Shown piece after piece: positions 7,251-12,545 of a stretch of DNA of 12,545 nucleotides (its first letter is position 1; every line of letters begins with the position of its first letter). The position numbers and the translations under genes were made by a program. Below the pieces are notes generated by a model. The model did no database searches, had not been told where the DNA came from, and saw nothing but the letters and a program-made list of their open reading frames with translations. Origin of the DNA: Deltaproteobacteria bacterium (GTDB taxonomy: Bacteria; Myxococcota_A; UBA9042; DTJE01); NCBI GenBank assembly GCA_013151875.1, contig JAADHL010000078.1, positions 1-12,545 on the forward strand, read 5' to 3'.

Positions 7251-8474
7251 AACGCAGCACCCTTTTGAATGTTTTCGCGGCGTTGGTTCTGGTGGTCCTG
7301 CCGACATCGACCGCCATGGGCGCTGGATTCACCGAGACCCTGAAGGCGGGAACCTTCCTGATCGACGCCTCCTACGTCAAGGCGTGGATCAACAGCCGGT
7401 GGGAACGAGAACGGCGACAGGGCCGCCCTGGTGGACCCGATCGAGCGCTATGAGCCCGGCGGCGGCAAACAAGGCACGATCACGGCGCACCCTGATGCCG
7501 AATACGATATTTTCGTGGCCCGCCTCCAATACGGCATTCTGGACAACCTATCCGTCGGCATCGGTTTCCCTGTGGTTCTTCGCACCTTCGTGGACCCTGT
7601 GCTGGGATGGATACCCGGCGACTACCAGCCCCAGATCGGGCGGCCCTACAGTGAGCAGGACTTCTGGGAGTGGGCGGCGGACATGGGCCAGGGACGGCCA
7701 GGCACCTGGACAGGCAACAGGGGCCGGCTGTCCGATATAGTGCTGGGGGCCAGGCTGCGCTGGTCGGACTGGTTCGACGCCTTCGACAAGGCGGGAGTGG
7801 GGGCCTCGCTTTCCATCTACGGTGCGATCCCGACGGGCAAGCCCGCCGACCCGGAAGAGGTGGCGGCCGTGGGCACCACCATGTGGGACCTCAGCTTCCA
7901 AGGGCAGCTTTCCATTCATCTTTCATTCGACAAGACATTCAAGCGCGAACTGGACGACCGGCTGACCCTGGGCCTGGATGTGTTCTACGACGTCTTTTTC
8001 GAGCAGGAACGGACGTCGCCCAGGGGCGTCAAGAACCCGCTGCTGCTCAACTACGCGCCGTACATCGGGGACACCTACACCATCGATCCGGGGGACTTCA
8101 CCGGCTTTTCGGTGCGCGCCGACGTGGTCCCGTACAGGGGCCCGGCATGGGACACGTGGATCACCAAGGGCGACGTCGTGATGGCGAACCGGTTGCCGCC
8201 GATCATCGCCTTGAGCGTGGTCTACACCTTTACGCATCTGCAGCAGTCGTACTGGTATTCCGACTACGAGCCCTGGGACTGGGATCGGGAGAAACTGTGG
8301 AAGCCTGGATACAAGAACATACTGGTGTTCGGCGCCACGTTCAGCTTTTTCAGGCTGGGGGCGCCGTTGCAACTGTACGTGACATATCGTACTTCCACGT
8401 TGATCCCGGGAAAGAACACCCGGGCCGCGGACGCGATAAGCGTGGGCCTTAGGCTGCCCCTTAAATTCTGGTAG
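7247..8474 (+). pseudogene. Outer-membrane beta-barrel (transporter/porin-like), split by a one-base frameshift
   Basis: The first piece, from ATG 7247, has a Sec signal (MKRSTLLNVFAALVLVVLP...TAMGA) and runs on in its own frame to a stop at 7451-7453. The second frame is open to the TAG at 8472-8474 but has no signal peptide; its first start-like codon is GTG 7431. Removing one G from the GGG at 7401-7403 joins them as ...AWINSRW + NENGDRAALVDPIERYEP..., giving about 408 residues. The rest alternates polar and apolar residues with many Trp/Tyr/Phe, and ends LPLKFW. A terminal aromatic residue is the usual signal for outer-membrane barrel assembly. I cannot name the family. The ATG overlaps the previous TGA by 4 bp, so it is probably the last gene of the hydrolase block. 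It could be a genuine broken gene, a sequencing error, or two translated pieces. Confidence 0.75.
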
Positions 8475-8512
8475 TACTTCGTTTTAAAGGCGTTATTGTC
8501 GGATGGACGATT

Positions 8513-8518
8513 AAGGAG
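8513..8518 (+). promoter_or_regulatory. Shine-Dalgarno AAGGAG for the ThDP enzyme, deciding ATG 8525 over TTG 8519
   Basis: AAGGAG ends six bases before ATG 8525 and directly abuts the in-frame TTG 8519, which is too close to serve as the start. The 50-bp spacer 8475-8524 otherwise shows no clear promoter or terminator, so readthrough from the upstream block is possible. Confidence 0.65.
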
Positions 8519-8524
8519 TTGGAA

Positions 8525-10276
8525 ATGGCACAGAACACAGGTGGAAGGATCATCGCGCAGGCACTTGAGGAAGAGGGAGTGGACACCATTTTCGGGATCA
8601 TCGACGGGTCGTACCTGCACCTGTTCGCGACGTGCGTGGACATGGGGATGAAGCTGGTCACGCCGCGTCATGAGACAACGGCCATGCACATGGCCGGGGC
8701 CTACGCGCGACTCACGGGCAGGCTTGGCGTGGCCATCGCCAGCAACGGGCCGGGTGTGGCCAACGTGCTTTCCGGCGTGGCCGTGGAGAACGCGGAAGGA
8801 AACCGCGTGCTTCTGATAACCAGCTCCAGGCGCACCGGCATCACCTACCCGGACAGGGGCGGCGCGTACCAGTGCTTCGATCAGGTCGGAGTGATCGGGC
8901 CGATGGCGAAATGGTCGGCCTCTGCGTCCTCGTTCGAGCGCATACCGGAAATGGTCCGAAAGGCCCTGCGCGCCTGCTACGAAGGCAGGCCAGGGGTCGT
9001 GCACCTGGACGTGCCGGAGGACCTGATGAACGGGGATTGTGACGATTTTCCGACCTGGGAAAAGCATCAATATCGGAGCCTGGGGCCGATCATGCCCAGT
9101 GATGACGAGGTGGCGGCGGCCGCGGACATCCTGGCCGCGGCAAGGCTTCCGATCATTCATGCCGGCAGCGGCGTCATCCACGCCGGCGCGTTCAGGGAAC
9201 TGGAGGAACTGGCCGACATCCTGCACAGCCCGGTATCCACCTCGTGGAGCGCAAGGGGGGTCCTGCCCGAAACCCACGAACTGGCCTGGCCGATGGTGTA
9301 CATCGACGCATGCAACGCGCTGCGCAACGGGGCTGACGCGGTCCTGTGCCTGGGGTCCCGGCTGGGCGAGACGGACTGGTGGGGAAAGCCGCCCAACTGG
9401 GCCCCGCCGTCCGCCCAGAAGCTCATCCAGGTGGACATAGACCCGTCCGCCCTGGGCCGCAACCGGCCGGCGGACCTGCTGGTCCGATCCGACATCAGGG
9501 CATTCCTGGTTCGCTTGATAGAGAATCTGAAGTCAAAGACGGGTTCGATGCCGATTCAGGTCCGGCATGAGGGCGTGTCCGAACTGGCCGAATCCAGGGA
9601 CGCCGAGCGCATGAACCTCGACGCGGCGCTTTCGGACACGGAATCGCCCATGCTCACGGCCCATGTGGGTGCTGTTTGTCGCGAGGTCCTCGACGACGAC
9701 GCGGTGGTGGTGTTCGACGGCGGAAATACCGCTGTCTGGGCCAATGCCTACTGGCGGATACGGACGCCCAACACGCAACTGGGCACGTGGCACATGGGCC
9801 ACCTCGGCGCCGGGCCTGGGCAGGCGCTAGGAGCGGCCGTTGCCAGGCCGGATGCGCAGGTCTGTTGCATCATCGGCGACGGCGCCATGGGGTTTCACCC
9901 GCAAGAGATAGAAACCGCGGTGCGCAACGGACTGAAGGTCATCTTCGTTGTGTGTTCCGATAAACAGTGGGGCATGGTGAAGACCACGGAGATCTTTGCC
10001 TTCGGCATGGTGGGAGATCGGTTCCCGAACGCGCTTTCCGAGGCCCCCCACATCAATGGGGACCTGGGCGAGATCCTGTGGGACGACCTGGCGCGGTCCA
10101 TGGGCGCCCACGGCGAGAGGGTGGCCGACCCGGCGGAACTGGGGCCGGCCCTGAAGCGTTGCATCGAAGCGGACACGTGTTCGGTGATTCACGTGGACGT
10201 GGACCCGACCAAGCACATGTTCGCGCCGGGACTCATGCACTTCAAGCAGATGCACCAGGAACCGGCCGGGGAGTGA
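8525..10276 (+). CDS. ThDP-dependent acetolactate-synthase-like enzyme (substrate unknown)
   Basis: A 583-residue cytoplasmic enzyme with the three-domain plan of the acetolactate synthase/pyruvate oxidase superfamily. The N-terminal pyrimidine-binding domain has the activating Glu50 (TPRHETTAMHMAGAYARLTG) and a GPGVAN loop (75-80). The central domain (about 190-330) follows. The C-terminal pyrophosphate domain has GDG at 451-453 and the second metal-binding element at 477-479, reading CSD instead of the usual NN; Asp479 can still ligate Mg2+. Family members decarboxylate 2-oxo acids or cleave C-C bonds, giving acetolactate, aldehydes, acetate or acetyl phosphate. No small regulatory subunit (IlvN) is adjacent, and the next gene is acetate kinase, so biosynthetic acetolactate synthase is unlikely. 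An acetyl-phosphate-forming enzyme, by analogy with pyruvate oxidase or sulfoacetaldehyde acetyltransferase, is an attractive inference. The stop overlaps the ackA GTG by 4 bp. Confidence 0.85.
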   Translation: MAQNTGGRIIAQALEEEGVDTIFGIIDGSYLHLFATCVDMGMKLVTPRHETTAMHMAGAYARLTGRLGVAIASNGPGVANVLSGVAVENAEGNRVLLITSSRRTGITYPDRGGAYQCFDQVGVIGPMAKWSASASSFERIPEMVRKALRACYEGRPGVVHLDVPEDLMNGDCDDFPTWEKHQYRSLGPIMPSDDEVAAAADILAAARLPIIHAGSGVIHAGAFRELEELADILHSPVSTSWSARGVLPETHELAWPMVYIDACNALRNGADAVLCLGSRLGETDWWGKPPNWAPPSAQKLIQVDIDPSALGRNRPADLLVRSDIRAFLVRLIENLKSKTGSMPIQVRHEGVSELAESRDAERMNLDAALSDTESPMLTAHVGAVCREVLDDDAVVVFDGGNTAVWANAYWRIRTPNTQLGTWHMGHLGAGPGQALGAAVARPDAQVCCIIGDGAMGFHPQEIETAVRNGLKVIFVVCSDKQWGMVKTTEIFAFGMVGDRFPNALSEAPHINGDLGEILWDDLARSMGAHGERVADPAELGPALKRCIEADTCSVIHVDVDPTKHMFAPGLMHFKQMHQEPAGE

Positions 10277-11466
10277 ACACCTTGGTAGTCCTCGTACTCA
10301 ACTGCGGCAGCTCTTCCCTCAAGTTTTCCTTGATTGATCCCGAGTCCGGCGATGAGCACGCGAACGGGACCTTCCAGCGAATAGGCACGGAAAACGCCCG
10401 GTTCGATTGGAGCCTGCATGGCGACAGCCGGCGTGAATCCCCGGGCCGGACGGATTATCGGGGCGCGCTGGACGCCGTCATGGAGGTCCTGCGGGGCATC
10501 GGTGTTCCAGGCGTCGATGCCGTGGGCCACAGGTTCGTTCATGGTGGCGAACGCTTCACTGAATCGACTATCATCGATGACTCGGTGCTGGCTGTCCTGG
10601 AGTCGTATGCGGCTCTCGCGCCTTTGCACAATCCGGCGAACCTCATGGGTATCGAGGCTGCCATGCGCTCGTTCCCGGACGTTGCACACGTGGCGGTATT
10701 CGACACGGCCTTCCACCAGACAATGCCGCCGCGGGCGTTCATGTATGCCGTGCCATACGGCTGGTATCGCGACTACGGTGTCAGGCGGTACGGGTTTCAC
10801 GGCACCAGCCACAGGTACGCCTCGCGGGAGGCGGCACGCAGGCTGGGCCTGGACCCGCGTGATTGCGCGCTGGTCACGGCGCACCTGGGAAACGGGTGTT
10901 CGACCTGCGCCGTGAAGGGCGGCGTCAGCATCGACACCAGCATGGGGATGACGCCGCTGGAAGGGTTGATGATGGGCACGCGGTCCGGCGATGTAGACCC
11001 GGGATTGCACGCGCACCTGGCGGATGCGGCGGGCATGAACGTACGCGAGACAACGGACAGCCTCAACCGGAAAAGCGGTCTTTTGGGCGTGTCCGGGGTG
11101 GACTCGGACATGCGCACGGTCCTGGACGCGGCATCCAAGGGCAACGAGAGGGCGGAACTGGCGTTTCAGATGTTCTGCTACCGGTTGGCAAAGTCGATAG
11201 GGGGCATGGCAGTGGCCCTGGCACGGGTGGACGCGTTGGTCTTTACCGGCGGCATCGGCGAGAACTCTGCACGGGTGCGGGCCCAGGTGATCGGATTGCT
11301 TGCGCCCCTGGGCTTTGAACTGGACGACGGGGCAAACCTCGCGCACGGTCAGGGTCGCAACGGGTTGATAACGCGCGACGGGTCCACGGCGGCCCTGGTG
11401 GTGACCGCCGACGAGGCCCTGCTTATCGCGCGCGACACCTGGGACCTGGCGGCGGGCGCCGGCTGA
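10273..11466 (+). CDS. ackA: Acetate kinase
   Basis: Catalyses acetyl phosphate + ADP to acetate + ATP, reversibly, in the cytoplasm. The product is 397 residues, the usual length. Family signatures are complete: LNCGSSSLKF at the N-terminus with Asn10, Arg87 in GHRFVHGG, RYGFHGTSHRY with Phe175 and catalytic His180, LGNGCSTCAVKGG, DTSMGMTPLEGLMMGTRSGDVDP with Arg237, FTGGIGENS, and Glu381 in TADEALLIARDT. The residues lining the acetate pocket in characterised enzymes look conserved, favouring acetate over longer acids. The start is a GTG sharing a GTGA overlap with the upstream stop. A TTG at 10282 is an alternative with better spacing (8 bases) to the GGGGAG at 10268-10273. Its position between a ThDP enzyme and a transporter, with no phosphotransacetylase in view, suggests that acetyl phosphate comes from the upstream gene product. 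The function call is firm; the pathway is inferred. Confidence 0.96.
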   Translation: MNTLVVLVLNCGSSSLKFSLIDPESGDEHANGTFQRIGTENARFDWSLHGDSRRESPGRTDYRGALDAVMEVLRGIGVPGVDAVGHRFVHGGERFTESTIIDDSVLAVLESYAALAPLHNPANLMGIEAAMRSFPDVAHVAVFDTAFHQTMPPRAFMYAVPYGWYRDYGVRRYGFHGTSHRYASREAARRLGLDPRDCALVTAHLGNGCSTCAVKGGVSIDTSMGMTPLEGLMMGTRSGDVDPGLHAHLADAAGMNVRETTDSLNRKSGLLGVSGVDSDMRTVLDAASKGNERAELAFQMFCYRLAKSIGGMAVALARVDALVFTGGIGENSARVRAQVIGLLAPLGFELDDGANLAHGQGRNGLITRDGSTAALVVTADEALLIARDTWDLAAGAG

Positions 11467-11486
11467 TCACGGGAACGAGAGGGACC

Positions 11487-12419
11487 ATGGGCCTGGATCA
11501 GATCCACCTCAATTTCAACCCGTCGAGCCTGCTGGCCCTCAACGCCATCATCGGCCTGATGATGTTCGGCATGGCCCTGGATATCAGGGTCGCGGACTTC
11601 GTTCGCATCTTGAAAACACCCAAAGGGCCGGCCATAGGCCTGTTGGCCCAGTTCATTTTTCTGCCGGCCCTGACATTCGTGCTGACCCTGGTAATCAGGC
11701 CTGCCCCGTCGATAGCCCTGGGCATGATCATGGTTGCGGCCTGCCCGGGCGGCAACCTGTCCAACATCATGACCTGGCTGGCCGGGGGGTCCGCGGCCCT
11801 GTCGGTGAGCATGACCGCAGTATCGACCATGGCCGCGATCGTGATGACCCCGTTGAACCTGGCGCTGTGGGGCAGCCTCAACCCGGACACTGCGCCCATT
11901 CTGCGCCAGATCAGCCTGGAGCCCCTGGGCGTTCTGGGCACGATCGTCACCATCCTGGGCATCCCCATGACGCTTGGAATGCTGGTGGCGCACTATATGC
12001 CGGCCCTTGCCGGCCGCGTGCGGGGGCCGTTCAAACTGGGGTCCGTGGTCGTGTTCGGGGCCTTCATCGCCATTGCTCTTTACGCGAACTGGCGGATATT
12101 CGTGGACGTGATCGGGCTGGTGATGCTGGTGGTCCTGGCGCACAACGCCCTGGCGCTTTTCACGGGATACGCCAGCGCGAGGCTTGCGCGGCTTGATGCC
12201 GGGGACGTGAGGGCCGTTACCATCGAGGTGGGCATCCAGAACTCGGCCCTTGCCCTGATCCTGATTTTCGACTTTTTCGGGGGCCTTGGGGGCATGGCCA
12301 TCATCGCGGCCTGGTGGGGGGTGTGGCATATCATTGCAGGCCTGGCCCTTTCCTTTTTCTGGTCGAGGCGCCCCATAGGCCCGGCCATGGATGTGCAGCA
12401 AACGGGGGACTCGGTGTAA
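11487..12419 (+). CDS. BASS-family (bile acid:sodium symporter-like) organic anion transporter
   Basis: A 310-residue inner-membrane carrier with about nine to ten hydrophobic segments. BASS signatures are clear: FGMALDIRVADF early on, CPGGNLSNIMTWLAGG with the following ALSVSMTA (the broken-helix and sodium-site region) and EVGIQNSALAL (second crossing helix). Known members carry bile acids, pyruvate, pantoate and other organic anions together with Na+. Bacterial members often lie beside the genes for the metabolism of their substrate. Here it follows acetate kinase by 20 bp, so uptake of the ThDP enzyme's substrate, or export of a product acid, is likely but unproven. ATG 11487 is preceded by AGAGGG with short spacing. 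The C-terminal tail after residue 295 is hydrophilic. The TAA shares one base with the next ATG (TAATG). Confidence 0.9.
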   Translation: MGLDQIHLNFNPSSLLALNAIIGLMMFGMALDIRVADFVRILKTPKGPAIGLLAQFIFLPALTFVLTLVIRPAPSIALGMIMVAACPGGNLSNIMTWLAGGSAALSVSMTAVSTMAAIVMTPLNLALWGSLNPDTAPILRQISLEPLGVLGTIVTILGIPMTLGMLVAHYMPALAGRVRGPFKLGSVVVFGAFIAIALYANWRIFVDVIGLVMLVVLAHNALALFTGYASARLARLDAGDVRAVTIEVGIQNSALALILIFDFFGGLGGMAIIAAWWGVWHIIAGLALSFFWSRRPIGPAMDVQQTGDSV

Positions 12420-12545
12420 TGAACGGGACCGGCTTGAACGAAGGACGCTCGGTCCTGGTGACCGGCGCGGGCGGATACATCGGACGTCTGGTCATCGAGG
12501 CGCTGGCTGACCAACCTCGGGGAATCGCGGCGGTGATCGCCCTGG
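12419..12545 (+). CDS. Extended SDR / NAD-dependent epimerase-dehydratase, truncated by window edge
   Basis: Only 42 codons are visible. After a short leader comes SVLVTGAGGYIGRLVIEAL, the first beta strand and dinucleotide-binding loop (TGxxGxxG) of the extended short-chain dehydrogenase family, which holds sugar epimerases, dehydratases and atypical reductases. The ATG overlaps the upstream TAA by one base, so the gene is almost certainly in the same operon. Its substrate class cannot be told from this fragment. Nothing in the visible part is abnormal. Confidence 0.8.
   Translation, partial: MNGTGLNEGRSVLVTGAGGYIGRLVIEALADQPRGIAAVIAL

Noticed and set aside
8264..9277. 337-codon minus-strand open frame opposite the barrel end and the ThDP gene
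   Set aside because: Its frame is simply a GC-rich shadow across two genes and their spacer; there are no start signals or motifs.
8525..10276. Calling the ThDP enzyme biosynthetic acetolactate synthase (ilvB)
   Set aside because: There is no regulatory subunit and no branched-chain amino-acid gene nearby, an atypical CSD metal motif, and coupling to acetate kinase.
10189..11346. 385-codon minus-strand open frame opposite ackA
   Set aside because: The sense strand encodes an unmistakable acetate kinase with every signature; the antisense reading has none.
11349..12401. 350-codon minus-strand open frame opposite the BASS transporter
   Set aside because: A Gln/His/Arg/Gly-rich product with no hydrophobic or catalytic motif; the sense strand has all BASS signatures.

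Overview
The window reads as a piece of a GC-rich Gram-negative chromosome. Three predicted lipoproteins and one outer-membrane beta-barrel that ends in a C-terminal aromatic residue show an outer-membrane cell plan. One lipoprotein has a Pro/Asp/Glu-rich stalk followed by many Cys modules, a style common in Myxococcota/Bradymonadota-type ('deltaproteobacterial') genomes. That placement is inference; there is no rRNA or marker gene to confirm it. I see no tRNA, rRNA, CRISPR array, insertion sequence or integrase.

Layout. (1) Left end, minus strand, bases 1-1646: a truncated Pro/Ala/Lys-rich lipoprotein (1-541) and a multi-pass membrane protein of the lysylphosphatidylglycerol-synthase-TM / flippase-like family (651-1646). 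(2) A 236-bp divergent spacer (1647-1882), the longest gap in the window, carrying an 11-bp direct repeat 20 bp apart and a TACAAT hexamer. No gap exceeds 300 bp. (3) Plus strand: a Cys-rich, stalked lipoprotein (1883-2860). (4) A 122-bp spacer with a 16-bp tandem repeat, then a translationally coupled three-gene block: a CocE/NonD-type alpha/beta hydrolase (2983-4968), a lipoprotein related to C45 (penicillin acyltransferase-like) Ntn hydrolases (4965-7250) and an outer-membrane beta-barrel (7247-8474). The barrel gene carries a one-base frameshift near base 7402. (5) After 50 bp, a second tight block: a ThDP-dependent acetolactate-synthase-like enzyme (8525-10276), acetate kinase (10273-11466), a BASS-family (bile acid:sodium symporter-like) transporter (11487-12419) and the start of an extended-SDR epimerase/dehydratase (12419 to the edge). 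ATGA, GTGA and TAATG overlaps link most neighbours.

How the genes may work together. The first block looks like an envelope system: two exported hydrolase-fold proteins, whose families both include enzymes acting on acylated amino compounds such as beta-lactams, plus a barrel. The C45-like partner appears to lack the nucleophilic cysteine and carries a roughly 255-residue insertion, so it may bind ligand rather than catalyse. The second block looks like a small catabolic or energy module: BASS uptake of an organic anion, ThDP-dependent cleavage possibly giving acetyl phosphate, and acetate kinase converting acetyl phosphate to acetate plus ATP. The substrates of both blocks are unknown; the linkage is inferred from gene order and family knowledge.
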